A stretch of DNA of 64,000 bases from Margaritifera margaritifera (GCA_029931535.1 JAQPZY010001490.1:2084501-2148500); one strand, 5' to 3'. Positions 25,447-33,789 are shown, numbered from the stretch's first letter. The notes: generated by a model from the letters alone, not told the origin. Program-made: numbers and translations.

Positions 25447-25586
25447 TATTTAGTTCAAGTGTATTTATACTTACTTTCATGTATTGTTAGAGTCATGGAT
25501 CTTTTGGCATCAGACAGAAATGTTCTGGTCCATATGTGTGACACAACTGGTGAACTATGCCATGTCAGCCTCTTAGGGAACATCAT
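2861..25586 (-). CDS. ACOT9: ACOT9-like mitochondrial acyl-CoA thioesterase gene, seven exons, 3' end outside window
   Basis: This is a spliced minus-strand gene whose exons total 703 nt, about 234 codons. The exons are 25586-25475, 19058-19013, 17421-17216, 14741-14649, 12110-12007, 9066-8993 and 2928-2861. Every junction is GT-AG and every phase matches. The joined protein starts with an Arg/Ser/Thr-rich, acid-poor stretch fitting a mitochondrial presequence. It continues with family hallmarks: [48 protein letters not shown] and [19 protein letters not shown]9 enzymes hydrolyse acyl-CoA to free acid and CoA in the mitochondrial matrix and have two hotdog-fold domains. The visible part covers the leader and most of the first domain; the second lies beyond position 1. 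No stop or frameshift was found in the exons, so the gene appears functional. The family assignment is from remembered motifs, not a search. Confidence 0.9.
2989..3092. repeat. Short tandem repeat, three ~33-bp units
   Basis: The block AGATAAGTATCTCATAGGG plus CATTAACTTGTGTG occurs twice almost exactly, and a third time with changes. Confidence 0.85.
3534..3594. repeat. Direct duplication of ~30 bp
   Basis: The string AAAGTATGTGTCACCAGTGA followed by ACTGTGAC occurs twice in a row. Confidence 0.85.
3710..3890. repeat. DIRS copy 1, left inverted terminal repeat
   Basis: Shared blocks GAAAATAAACTCT-GCTACCT, CCAGCCCTCCTG, CTATATACCATATAGACCA, AAACTCTTAC-CATTAC and CCAGTTTTAAGC match the reverse complement of 8684-8835 in the same order. 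Confidence 0.9.
3940..3988. repeat. DIRS copy 1, candidate internal complementary region
   Basis: GTATTCTTGGAGAAACATAA here is the near-perfect reverse complement of the element's outermost left end at 3696-3722. The adjacent TAATGTGATCAGGTAA copies the tip motif of the right terminus (compare 8804-8826 and 24413-24430). A block joining sequences of both termini is the DIRS1 internal complementary region, thought to template circular DNA formation. Confidence 0.75.
4235..4771 (-). pseudogene. DIRS copy 1 tyrosine recombinase domain (fragment)
   Basis: Readable pieces include [34 protein letters not shown] and [11 protein letters not shown], the last matching the CPVRAL-xxY motif of DIRS recombinases. 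Near 4300-4240 in another frame there is [11 protein letters not shown], the C-terminal (T)F-KFY-xD-A motif around the nucleophilic tyrosine. Frameshifts separate the blocks. Confidence 0.75.
5129..5262 (-). pseudogene. DIRS copy 1 RNase H domain (fragment)
   Basis: The pieces [12 protein letters not shown] and, after a frameshift, [17 protein letters not shown] correspond to the RNase H motifs TDAS-xxGWGAH and H-I-N-xLEL-AV. They lie between the reverse transcriptase and recombinase blocks, the usual DIRS order. Confidence 0.75.
5370..6148 (-). pseudogene. DIRS copy 1 reverse transcriptase (broken)
   Basis: Ordered blocks in changing frames are: [19 protein letters not shown] then [11 protein letters not shown] (palm start); [14 protein letters not shown]; the catalytic motif [12 protein letters not shown] (YLDD intact); and [19 protein letters not shown]. 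This is the DIRS/Ty3-like polymerase series. Stops and shifts between the blocks make it non-functional. Confidence 0.9.
6265..8319 (-). pseudogene. DIRS copy 1 gag region (broken)
   Basis: A start at 8319 opens [18 protein letters not shown], a stop, [11 protein letters not shown], a stop, [13 protein letters not shown]. With the stops ignored, this parallels the Cys-rich N-terminus of copy 2 at 23922. Further down are Pro/Tyr-rich and Gln-rich segments ([19 protein letters not shown] near 6430). The end of gag merges into the VGPRLLHFH...[13 protein letters not shown] region that precedes the polymerase. Confidence 0.75.
8684..8835. repeat. DIRS copy 1, right inverted terminal repeat
   Basis: This is the reverse complement of 3710-3890 in block order, and it resembles 24305-24430 of copy 2 (CACCTAG, GGAGG-CTG-ATTCG-AGGTAGCA, CCTAATG-TAATGT-A-CAGG). 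It is the 5' end of the minus-strand element. Confidence 0.88.
8993..9066 (-). CDS. ACOT9: ACOT9-like exon 6
   Basis: The 74-bp exon has acceptor atttttctag and a weak donor AAAGG|gtttgt. It encodes [20 protein letters not shown] then PVTK, matching the family strand A-x-FVMVAR. The phase joins it to exon 7. Intron 6 (2929-8992) contains the near-complete DIRS element. Confidence 0.85.
9067..12006. other. Intron 5 of the ACOT9-like gene
   Basis: The intron contains an (AG)n tract at about 10123-10154 and a (GTAT)n tract at 11084-11149. Near 9880-9925 (ATGGATGTACAGACAGACAAA, then TCAAGCTTTTGCC) it resembles the tail of the ~150-bp tandem elements seen elsewhere in the window. The rest shows nothing I can identify. 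Confidence 0.6.
11084..11149. repeat. (GTAT)n microsatellite
   Basis: About 16 uninterrupted tetranucleotide units. Confidence 0.95.
12007..12110 (-). CDS. ACOT9: ACOT9-like exon 5
   Basis: The 104-bp exon has acceptor tttttctag and donor AACCAG|gtagga. It completes Asp, then encodes [20 protein letters not shown] and [14 protein letters not shown], which is the SGHV-W-GKSSMEV strand region of the hotdog fold. It ends in phase 0. A perfect 14-bp palindrome AGGTCACGTGACCT lies within the coding sequence near 12052-12065. Confidence 0.9.
12990..13980. repeat. Tandem array A, ~140-155-bp divergent units (about six)
   Basis: Units repeat the order GTGACCTTGACCTTTGACC, AAAATCAATAGGCTTCTTCC, TTAC-TCAAGTGCAAACCATC, CACAA-GTTTGG, AAGTTATTGTGC-GAAACCA. 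The array ends with a GACAGATG...GCTCCGCATTATGGTGGGCA tail typical of dispersed mollusc repeat elements. It lies in intron 4. Unit divergence is high, so it is old. Confidence 0.85.
14649..14741 (-). CDS. ACOT9: ACOT9-like exon 4
   Basis: The 93-bp exon has acceptor ctatacag and donor AATAG|gtaagt. It completes Val and encodes [19 protein letters not shown] followed by [11 protein letters not shown], the typical ACOT9 segment after the LEDLD block. The phase (2 + 30 codons + 1) fits both neighbours exactly. Confidence 0.9.
15615..16420. repeat. 31-bp minisatellite, about 26 units, with internal TTAGGG
   Basis: The unit is AACCTTATGAATACAAACAA plus CACTTAGGGCT. Two sites vary: TTATGAAT or TTGTGACT, and CTTAGGG or CTCAGGG. 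The GTGACT form dominates the left third and ATGAAT the right two thirds. The array lies in intron 3. Confidence 0.95.
16530..17150. repeat. ~58-bp minisatellite, about ten units
   Basis: The unit is AAACAGCCTAGATGCACATC, TGCTGTGTCATTATGTGTCA, GACAATAAAAGTCTATGC. Right-hand units shift to CCTAGACCCAGATCTGC with TTGCATTATGTGCC. The core matches the arms of the hairpins at 17738-17962 and 18835-18980. The array abuts the exon 3 donor. Confidence 0.9.
17216..17421 (-). CDS. ACOT9: ACOT9-like exon 3 (start of first hotdog domain)
   Basis: This is the longest exon (206 bp), with acceptor ttaattcag and donor TTTGCTG|gtgttt. It encodes a Ser/Gly/Pro linker followed by [25 protein letters not shown] and [14 protein letters not shown]. 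The last block is the most conserved signature of the ACOT9 hotdog domain. The 58-bp minisatellite array in intron 3 ends only about 65 bp from the donor. Confidence 0.9.
17738..17962. mobile_element. Hairpin (MITE-like) element, ~78-bp inverted arms
   Basis: The left arm (17738-17815: TGTATATACTCACTTATAAG, GCAAACTG, TAGATCTCCAATTGCATAA) pairs with the right arm (17882-17962: CATAATGCAATGGCAGATCA, TTTGCAGTTAACTTGATTTA, GGTGAGTATATATGGTA). A related half-element (GACTTATAGTCGAGTCAACT, AAGTATATATGGCATA) lies at about 26770-26820. It is in intron 2. Confidence 0.8.
18835..18980. mobile_element. Second hairpin element related to the 58-bp repeat
   Basis: Left arm CTGTGAATAATATAGACCCC, GATCTGCAATTGCATAATG; right arm CATTACATTATACAATAGCA, GATCTGGGTCAACCCTGTTC, ACAG. 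The arms are inverted and imperfect. Intron 2. Confidence 0.7.
19013..19058 (-). CDS. ACOT9: ACOT9-like exon 2 (46 bp microexon-sized)
   Basis: The acceptor is tgatttcag|CT and the donor GGGG|gtaggt. Its 46 bases complete the Thr codon begun in exon 1, encode [14 protein letters not shown], and leave GG to pair with the first G of exon 3. It corresponds to the short helical stretch before the variable linker of ACOT9 proteins. Intron 1 (19059-25474, 6.4 kb) holds DIRS copy 2, a ~145-bp tandem array, a SINE and the 62-bp array. Confidence 0.85.
20090..21400. repeat. Tandem array B, ~145-bp divergent units (about nine)
   Basis: Units recur as TTTTTAGTAATGGTGGCCATATTT-ATGG (in parts), AGCATCATTTGTATAA, AAGTCTTCATGCCAGGATGC, TTT-TGTCAAATTTGGTCAAATTCTG, AGCAGTTTTTGAGAA. 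A SINE interrupts it at 21053-21232. DIRS copy 2 begins at its right edge. It lies in intron 1. Confidence 0.85.
21053..21232 (+). mobile_element. tRNA-derived SINE inserted in array B
   Basis: The head GTCATTGTAGCTCAGTTGAC, AGAGC, the B box GGGTTCAATACCC, the central TGTCCTTGGGAAGGCACTTA, and the tail GCATGATATAACCAATAATC, TATTAAAAGTGCAATT are all readable. The host repeat resumes with GATGC, and GATGCA on both sides may be the target duplication. The copy at 55035-55232 shares head, centre and tail. Confidence 0.85.
21412..22113 (-). pseudogene. DIRS copy 2 gag-pol junction and partial reverse transcriptase
   Basis: A frame reads [20 protein letters not shown] then [20 protein letters not shown], the conserved DIRS segment ahead of the polymerase. 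After shifts comes [23 protein letters not shown] and, further on, [20 protein letters not shown]. This covers the first catalytic Asp region but not YLDD. Confidence 0.85.
22530..23922 (-). pseudogene. DIRS copy 2 gag (broken)
   Basis: ATG at 23922 opens [39 protein letters not shown], a run of CxxC-type pairs suggesting a small zinc-binding fold, and stops at 23791. Further frames hold [20 protein letters not shown] (23666 down) and an acidic segment [20 protein letters not shown] (about 22866 down) followed by [18 protein letters not shown]. At least two shifts separate them. Confidence 0.8.
23953..24046. repeat. (TA)n microsatellite inside DIRS copy 2 leader
   Basis: About 46 dinucleotide units without interruption. 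The matching leader of copy 1 (8320-8680) lacks it, so it grew after insertion or was private to this lineage. It creates false Tyr-Ile frames on both strands. Confidence 0.95.
24305..24430. repeat. DIRS copy 2 terminal repeat
   Basis: GCCACCTAG, CCAGGAGGACTGGATTCGGA, GGTAGCAAAGAAAGTTATCC and TAATGTAATGTGACCAGGTA align in order with 8695-8826 of copy 1. Confidence 0.8.
24640..25130. repeat. 62-bp minisatellite, about eight units
   Basis: The unit is CAGTGCCATTCAATACCACC, TGTCACATATTACAACTATA, AAGTGTCAGTGAAAATGCAT, TT. It lies in intron 1, about 350 bp from the exon 1 donor. Confidence 0.93.
25362..25443. repeat. (TA)n microsatellite next to exon 1
   Basis: About 40 units, ending some 30 bp inside intron 1 from the exon 1 donor. 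Confidence 0.95.
25475..25586 (-). CDS. ACOT9: ACOT9-like exon 1 (start codon, mitochondrial presequence)
   Basis: The exon has two consecutive ATG codons at 25586 and 25583, then 37 codons plus one base. The donor reads GAAA|gtaagt. The start is chosen because the peptide ([12 protein letters not shown]...) is basic and Ser/Thr-rich, and because its last codons, TIHE, continue through exon 2 as [11 protein letters not shown]. That matches the family's IHE-xREKL segment. A pyrimidine-rich acceptor (tctcacag) ends at 25591, suggesting that a non-coding 5' exon precedes this one. Confidence 0.85.
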
Positions 25587-25591
25587 TCTGC

Positions 25592-26760
25592 TGTGAGAAT
25601 GTAGAATCATTAATTTAATCATGTACTGATTACATGCACCAGCACTAAAGTTGTTAAAAGCAAGGACATTAATTATAATGGTACAAATTCCAGCATGCCA
25701 ATGAGCAATGTTAACAACAGATTCTAGACTTTCTTACAATATACATGTGATATCTCCCTGATCATCAGGGAAATTCCCTTATTCAGGCACTAACTAGACC
25801 AAATAAGTGAGAATAATTAGCAATCTCCATGAAGCTAACTTACAATTTCTTTATATATTATCTCTTTCTTTATATATTTTGGAAACAATTTCCCTGGAAT
25901 AAAAAACAAATCTCCCCAATTTAGGCTCTTCAGAAGTAAATCATGTATGTTATTGTGGGTCTGGAATTGTGGTCTGATATTTGTTACCACTACCAACATA
26001 TAATAGGGAAAAGAGAGAGAGAGCAGATCTAAATCTGCAGGTATAATCACACCATCATCAAATTTGTTCTAATCCAGGATTATTTTTTCCGACGACTAAA
26101 ATGCTCAGGGATGGGAACTCGTTATTTTACCCCATCAAATATTATCTGTTCCCTTTTAATATGCATATGAAGACACTTGGCACCCGACATCAAAAGAAAA
26201 GCAGGGATTTCATGACATTCTTGGGAAGTGAGGCTTGCTAATGATACAGAACATAGTTTGTAAGGCCAAGACAAATTGCATGGCTGCAATGTATCAGACA
26301 TCATGTAAAAACATGCATGTCATCATTCTAAATGAACATGACACAACATCATCTAAAATTCAGAATTGCTGCATATATCATATAATCAAGCAAATACATA
26401 TACACATATATCTTGGGACACATTTCTCTCAGCTAAGTCTGCCATCTTAACAAATGATGTCTACACAGAATCTCGATAGTGCAAGTTCATTCAGAATATT
26501 GTGAACTCATTATAATGCATTCATCACTCACTGTGCAGACAGTCTTTCCTGCAGTTGATACATGGCTGTCATGCAAAAAGTCTTTGTATTAGTTAGTAAA
26601 TGACAGCCATCTATCTATCTATCTATCCAGTTTGGCTTGTTTATTTTTCCAAAGTGCAACTCTGGCCAAGTGACAATAAATCACCCTTCCAGACAGATCT
26701 GACCTTCAAAATACATCCAGACTTATTGGAGGGTCAAAGAAAAATTGGCTTTTTGCAGCC
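25592..26760. other. Upstream of exon 1, no recognised feature
   Basis: Probably the 5'-most intron of the ACOT9-like gene. It is AT-rich with a short (ATCT)n at about 26612-26628, and no exon or repeat family is recognised. Confidence 0.45.
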
Positions 26761-26879
26761 CTAAAAGGTGGGGTTGACTTATAGTCGAGTCAACTTATAA
26801 TCAAGTATATATGGCATACACTGAAAGAAAGATGCAGTTTGGGGATTTTTTTAAATGTTGGTACTGCCATCAATTTAGG

Positions 26880-27640
26880 AGAATTAGCTGTTATGATATT
26901 TTCATTTAGGACCAACTACATACATGTATAGTAAAAAGTGTTGTAGTAAAACCCCATGTCAATACAACCATCCATTCAAGAGGAATAGTGATACTGTAAC
27001 AAGATTTTCAGGATGGCCACCATTAATCAAAACCATTTGTATTTAGGTTCAGCAAGATATTATAAGAAGTCTTTTAGTGAAAAATCCATGTCTATGTGAC
27101 CACCTTTTTAAGAGAAGTAGCTATACAAATATTTTCAACATAGCTATCATGGTGGCTATATTGGAGGTCTGATCGGCACCATTTTCATTTAGAACAAACA
27201 GAATATCATACGAAGTCTTTAACGAAAACCCCATGTTGACATGACCACCCATTCATATGTAGCAATAATAATATTTTCAAGCTGGCAATTAGCACCATAT
27301 TGAATTTGGACCAACGAGACAAAATATGAAGCCTCAAGGTGAAAACCCCATGTCAATATGACCATATGTTCACGAGGAATAGTGATAACAAGATTTTCAA
27401 GATTGCCGCCATAGACATCATAAGAAGTCTTTTAATGAGAACCCATGTCAATACGACCATCCAATCAGACAAAGTAGCGATAAGTAGATATTCAAGATGG
27501 CACCATGGCGGCAAAAGTGGCTGTCCATGAGGCACCATTTTCAATTAGGCCCAACTAGACCTTGCAATAAATCTGTGTATAAAATTTCATTGCAATCCTC
27601 TCAGTAGTTTAGAAGGAGTAGCAATAACAAATCTGTGCTA
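26880..27640. repeat. Tandem array C, ~110-130-bp divergent units
   Basis: Units repeat AAACCCCATGTCAATA-GACCA, GAGGAATAGTGATAACAAGA, TTTTCAAGATGGC-CCAT, and GGACCAACTAGAC. The array ends in AATGACAGACAAAAACAGAT, GATCCTACAAGC. The same family occurs at 54750-55560. Confidence 0.85.
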
Positions 27641-28486
27641 ATAAAGGAATGACAGACAAAAACAGATGATCCTACAAGCTTGTTTGATCTATAGAAGACC
27701 TTGCTAACACTGGGTTGTTTACAACATTATTTACACAATATAGTTAGACAACAACAATGAAGGTAGAGGTGTTCATATGTAATAGGGGTACAAGTCACTA
27801 CTAACCAGGAAGTTTAACTTTTCATCCAATTTATCAGACAATAGTGAAATTAATTTATTATAAAACTTTCCCTTATTTCCTTTGGAACACTCATACAGTG
27901 AAGCCCTCATGGAGCCATGTGAGTCTGCTTGAGACTACCACCCAGTACAGTAACACGGTGATCTAATCTAGGTTAATCATGATAGCCCTAATTATACATC
28001 TGAGACCAAAGTACATGTATGTGACTTATTTTGAGAAACCAGTTTGGGTGTGATGAATTACTTTGTGATCATGGAGTTGTGTCTAGTCTATTATTTAGCA
28101 TAATACTGAACAGCTTGCCCCTCTGATTTTTTGCATTTCCTCTGTAATTCTGGGGTAATTTTGAGTTGCCTTATTCTAATAAGTGACCGAGCCTGTGATT
28201 TAAAAAAAATAATAATAATTCCTGCCCTCAAATATATTGAAACAAATGTTCTTGCTCTGATTTATAAAATCAAATAAGATATTATATCCATTATATCCTG
28301 AAACAGCCATATTTCGTGAGCTTAACATGAATTTTAACGTGTTCATTATAATATTGTGAGAATCTATTCAAATAACCATACAAAAAGTTCAACTATATCT
28401 ACTTCATTTAATCATCATTAAAAAATGTTTGGCATTCATGTACATTAGTTCAGAATTACCGTTTTTACGAGCGCGTGTAAGTTTAC

Positions 28487-28550
28487 CTATTTCCGGAAGT
28501 GCGTCCATGGTTCGTGACACTGACTAAAAAGTCACATGGCATAAGACAGG
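28487..28550 (-). promoter_or_regulatory. Possible 5' UTR exon / promoter region of the ACOT9-like gene
   Basis: On the minus strand a good donor (AATAG|gtaaac, exon end 28487) follows a CpG-containing stretch with CACTTCCGGAAAT. That is an ETS/GABP-type site as seen in many nuclear genes for mitochondrial proteins. The donor could join the acceptor before exon 1. The upstream exon boundary is not defined and 28550 is only a guess. The stretch holds accATGG, which would open a nine-codon upstream ORF. Without transcript data this is a plausible reading only. Confidence 0.35.
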
Positions 28551-28559
28551 AATGTGCCA

Positions 28560-31430
28560 GTTAGGTCAAGGTATGGATGTTATTTTTTTATAACATCTCC
28601 GTGTTTTTGAAATTAAAAAAAAAAATTAAAAATGAAGTTTTTTTTCCATTTATTCTATATGCAGTTTGTTCACTTACATTGCTGCTTGCTTGTTCTTTAC
28701 CATATAAATACATGAATCAATAGAGAGAGACACACAGACAGAGAGACAGAGGGAGCGAGAAATTTAAAAATAGACACTGATGAATGGATAGACATTTGTT
28801 TTTAATAGATTCAATGTCTTTTGATGTAGAATATATGTTTATTATGAAAAAATACTGAAATGAAAAAGTCCATAGTGAATATACATTTCCAGTGTACATT
28901 TTTCTTATGTTGTATAAGAACCCCACATTATCAGATCAGGGATAGTGCTGGCTTTAAAAAAGTTGTCGCAAAATAAATTGCCAACCTCAATATTTTGTTG
29001 CCAATTTTCAAAAAATGTCGTTAAGCAAGGAGTCAGTATTTTTGCATGTCTATTAATGTAGTAGGCAATCAAAATTGATAAAGATGGAGTATTTATTACT
29101 TTATTGGCAACAAACAATACAATACCACAATATTACAGAATAAATCATTACATGACTGTTTTGATTGCTTATTTATAATGTTTTGCACTATTAAAATGTT
29201 GTTTCATAAAAATAATAAAATCAAATATCACATGAGCATGCATCGTGATTTTACGGCTGCCCACTTGCTGAATGCAGTTTGAGATGCTGAGTTTATTCCT
29301 GATGTCAGTTTTGATGATATTCATCTTACTGAACCCCCGATAACAGTCGCTGATAATATCATTTTTATTTTTACTAATAGCAGCAATCTTAGCTACTTCC
29401 ATAGTCTTTGCATGATGCTCTGCGCAAAGCTGTGACTGTTGTCACTTTAAATAAATGCATTATCAAATATCAAATATCTTCTTTCCCTACATCTGCAGTC
29501 TCTCTCTCTCCAGTTTTCTGGTGTATGATTTTTACCTTGTTAATTTGATACTTGTTCAGTGCCAAGTAGAGTCCTACACGTCTTATATATACATGTTTGA
29601 CCTTAATCCCTTAGCACCCTCTTTGTTTTCCCACATTACAACCCTCTGATCAAGCCGTGTATTTGGTACTTGTTCAGTGCCAAGTAACAGAGGGTGGTTA
29701 TTTGAACTCCCTGTGATCTTGCCGCACAATTGACAACTGTTCAGTTGCATCCTTTAATAGATTTCACAGACTGTATGATTAAAGTATCACTTATAGAATC
29801 CAAGCTCAATCTCCATGTAAGCACCCGCATATGACAGTAAAGACGAAGAATTGGAGTCGGACAATATTTACGATGACTAGACGACGATTGAGGATTTCAG
29901 CACTATAATTGGTCACTCAGACAATGCGGATGAATTTTTGGGCTTTATACCAGATTACATTAGACAGTGATCTTTATAGGATACTGTGAATCACAAAAGT
30001 GTGGACTTGACTTTCATTGTTTATTTGTGAGATGTGAGGAATTAACATATTACGGGATATTGTGAATCGGATCATTCTGGGCTACTATTATTATGCTGGT
30101 ATGTAACCTATGATAGAATTCATGGATTTATCATATCAAACGAATTTAAAATGCCAATCAGTATATATTTCTATGGATTTTTATGACATGATGAAGAACA
30201 AAAAATAAGTTATCAATTTATTTGTGACATATTCCACTCGATAATATACCTAATTGCATTTTACTCTGGTTTTGTCTTTATTATTCCTATCTATCTATCT
30301 ATCCACCCAGTCTCCTCTAATATATACGGGTAGTCAACAAGAAAACTTAAAAAATTTAAGTTTAGACCTTGTCCCGTGGATAAGCCGACCCCTCCCCCCC
30401 TTCTTCCAGGCTTTTATTTTTTCCAAAATTATGCGGATTATACACGAGTACGTACAGTACTCTTAGGATGAGATGATGAACACGAAAAGTCTAACTTACG
30501 TTTACCCATGACATTATATTGTTCTGATTTAGACTGATTTTTTTTTTTTTTTTTCATTTGCTTAGTATTTAAACAGAACGATTGGAAAGGTAATCACTTT
30601 TCTTTGAAGTTTCAGCAAAACAATTTTTTTCTGGTACATTTTTCAAAAAAAAAAGAAAAAGGATTAATCATCATTTGGTCGATTGTAGCTAGTCCAGTAG
30701 CATGACTATTTGAGTATATCACAGCATACAGTACTCAGTCAAGATGTCAGCATAAGCGGATTATGATATAACAATGCACTGGTAAGATGGTTTGTCAATA
30801 CGAACAAAGGATTTATTTATATAACAATCGATAGATTCCAGTGCATTTTATAACCATGTTTGCAGCTTCGTTTCATGGTGCCTTTGAATTCCTCCACTCC
30901 AGCCCACGATTGTATATACAAGTTTTAACAGCCAAAAATGTTGTCGGCAAAAAAATCGCCAGATGGTATATTTTGTCGCCAATGAGTAAAAACGCAATTT
31001 GCAACATTGGCGAAGCGCAGCGCGATCCCCGATTATTAAAACCAGATATTGACATTGGCTTTGCCATTGTATAAATTCCCAAAGTGGGTTTTCCTGTTCA
31101 CGAAATGTAAACATAGCCAACATGTGATCAGCGGACCTATCTTTAGCATATAATACAAAATTCAAGGCTAAAATGTAGGACACAAATAAGGCATTAGTGA
31201 GAATATAGATTTTCATTTTTTAAATTACATGTTTAAATTTCATTTTGTCTGATTTTACTTATTAAATACTTGCTGTCACTCTTGAAGAACGCTGCTGACA
31301 CAGTTGATGAAGTCATCATTTCGAAACAAGTGCGTTAAGTCGCGAAAAACCTGGCGCACGATTGAAGGATTCTCACGAATTCAGGCAGTTTAAGGATATT
31401 AGTTGAAAATAATAAATTATATTTAAGTAA
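28560..31430. other. Region without recognised genes
   Basis: The stretch has long A and T runs, a short direct repeat TACTTGTTCAGTGCCAAGTA (about 29549 and 29662), and (ATCT)n near 30285. Two stretches rich in TTGTCGCCAAT-type words (28960-29010, 30930-31010) look like old mobile-element remnants. Frames of up to 122 codons on both strands at 30841-31216 show no family resemblance. Confidence 0.45.
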
Positions 31431-31433
31431 AAC

Positions 31434-31531
31434 AGTTCTACAATGTAAAACGTCCATTACTGATATTTATGTTGTTTGGATGCGACCAGAAAACATAAAT
31501 ATCAGGGATGGACGTCTTACATTGTAGGACT
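31434..31531. mobile_element. 98-bp hairpin (MITE-like) element
   Basis: The two ends, AGTTCTACAATGTAAAACGT and, from the right, AGTCCTACAATGTAAGACGT, continue as CCAT--CTGATATTTATGTT on both arms. The arms pair over about 43 bp around a 10-20-bp loop. A single related arm is at about 62277-62315. Confidence 0.8.
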
Positions 31532-32749
31532 AGAGGTAAAAGATAAAAAAATATCTCGACTCTAAATACAATCCAACCCCACCCCCAATTAAATAGTCCC
31601 TGATGCTATTAATAAAGAACCATCTTGCAGAACTGAGACTGAATGTGCTTTAGAAGCTGAAGGCTTATTGATGATCAGAAAACTCACAGTAAAATCAAGG
31701 ATATGGCAAATCCAATTCCCCAATCCAACCTATTTTTTATTTTTTTTTTAATTTAAAGGGAGGTCACTCTAGAATCGATTTATGTCATAAAGCCGTTTAT
31801 ATAAATATCATGCACGAGTCAAACGCCTTACTTACTAGGAATCTACTTCAGCACCTAAAGTGAGAACTAACTTGAAATATAGTTGACCAGCTATATAATT
31901 GTCACCGGCACTTTTTTTAAAAATTATTATTTACTGACACTGAGCTGGCTGTGGCTGGCAGTAATAAAAGTTGGATACAATCTTATTATAGTATACTATG
32001 TATGTATGCCAAACAACATACCTAGTTTATTTCCCTCACATCAACTTTTTTTCATGCGGTTTATCAAACGACTTTTGGGTGAAGTGTCTCTTTGTTTTGT
32101 TCCGCAACACAGTCATAAGAAAAATCATCATTCATACAAACTTTCAAAATAAAGTTCAGAATCAAGAAGTTGCTGTTCGTGAAACGTATGAAACATTTAT
32201 GTAAGGAAACGACGATTTAATTTTTAGTCGGTTGTCTTTTTTTTTCTTATTTTTGTTTTGTTTTGTTGTTGTTTGTTGTTGTAATTTCCGGCTTGAAAAA
32301 ACTTGCTCTAATTATAAAACAAGAACCCATTATATCCATTATATCAGTTGAATAAAATAAATTATCTCTGGGTAAGAGAATATCCCTGGCACGCCCCCCC
32401 CCCCCCCGCGCAACCTTTGTATATGCCGAACACACACACAATGCAGAGATAGGTCTCTACTAGGCCTATATATCTGTACCAAAATCAAACTGCCTGCTTT
32501 AGACAGCGAAAATTAAAATTTTTTTTTTATAAACTGTGTTAAGCGACTACTAACCGCATACTACAAGAATAGGAGAAAATTATACATAATTATTAAAACA
32601 AATTGATGAAATGTGTACAGTGTTATATTTTCTCCATGAATAAAAAGGTCTTGTGACATCTAAGACACTGTGCTAGCGAGAAACAAAGAAAGAAAGAAAC
32701 TTGAAAAAAAGACAAAAGAGAGAAGCATTCGAATTATTGCATACAGCGT

Positions 32750-33600
32750 TTAAGGGGGCTATTTCTGCAAGACAAACATATAGGTACCTCGGATATATAT
32801 CGGCGCAATAATTTCCAGAAAAATCATACATTTTGTTCGCCGAAATTTTCTTCACAAAAAAGAAACCTCGACCTATTCGGATCATCGCGGCTATTTCTAC
32901 TATTGTATTGATCGTATCATTCATTCGGCACCACCTAGGCTATTTCTGCCAGGGAAAAATATGTCTCGTATGTATGTCGATGCAGTAATTTACAGAAAAA
33001 TCATACATTTTGCTCACTGGAAATTTCTCTGAAAATAAGAAATCCAATCTATTCCGACCGCTTCGTCTATTTCTATGATTGGATTGACTGTAGGATTGAC
33101 CGAGAAGGTACGAATTAAAACGTCGTTCTATCACTCGTAACTTCTGGGCGAATCCTTTGATTTGTAAATGGCCGAAGTGGTCCGAATGGCAGTTATCGAT
33201 ACATTCGTGGTATGATCCGTAGGATTGACCTCGAAGTTACAAATACGTAGGATTAACCGAGATGTTGTGAATTAATAAATGTTTCAACATTCGCTACTTC
33301 GATCATACCTTGAATCTATGTCCATGGCTGCCATTCGGATCAATTCGGCTATTTATGAAACAAGACTTGACCGAAAAGTTACAAATAGTTGAACTTTTCT
33401 TTTTCATTAGTAACTTCTCGGTCAATCTTACAGTCAATCCAATGGTAGAAATATCTGCGATGGTCCGAGTTTCTTTCTTAAGGATAAATTTCCGCCTAAC
33501 AAAATGTATGATTTTTTGTGTGTGTAAATATCGGAGGTAGTTCCGAATGATGATTCGATGCATTCACAAGTTCTCGATCAATCCTTATTTCATAATTAGC
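32750..33600. repeat. Cluster of direct and inverted ~180-bp copies
   Basis: A unit with GGCTATTTCTGC, AGAAAAATCATACATTTTG, GAAATTTTCTTC-AAAA-AAGAAA, CTATTTCTA-ATTG-ATTGA occurs twice in tandem (about 32757 and 32938). It occurs once inverted at 33390-33510, with TAACTTCTCGGTCAATCTTA pairing with TAGGATTGACCGAGAAGGTA at 33090-33112. Confidence 0.75.
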
Positions 33601-33657
33601 CAAGGTGGTTCGAATCACAACAATTGGCGTACATTCAAGGTATAGGATTCTTTACGG

Positions 33658-33789
33658 CACAGCAACACAAGTAGGTTATTTAGTGCTGAGGCAGTTGTAG
33701 TATAGTGCCTTGCCCCCAAAACACGCCACGGTAGTTGATCCAGGCTGGTGCGATGGTAGGATTCGAACTCCCACCCTTTCGGTCGTGAG
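33658..33789 (-). mobile_element. tRNA-derived SINE, head cut by the palindrome
   Basis: This is the same family as 2445-2604: tail ACACAAGTAGGTTATTTAG, centre AGTGCCTTGCCC, and B box seen as GGATTCGAACTCCCACCCTT on the plus strand. The sequence leaves the family at 33789, before the A-box end of the head, exactly where the palindrome at 33790 begins. Confidence 0.8.

Noticed and set aside
30841..31216. Overlapping 77- to 122-codon frames on both strands
   Set aside because: Frames on both strands with no domain or splice support. The sequence resembles an old repeat.
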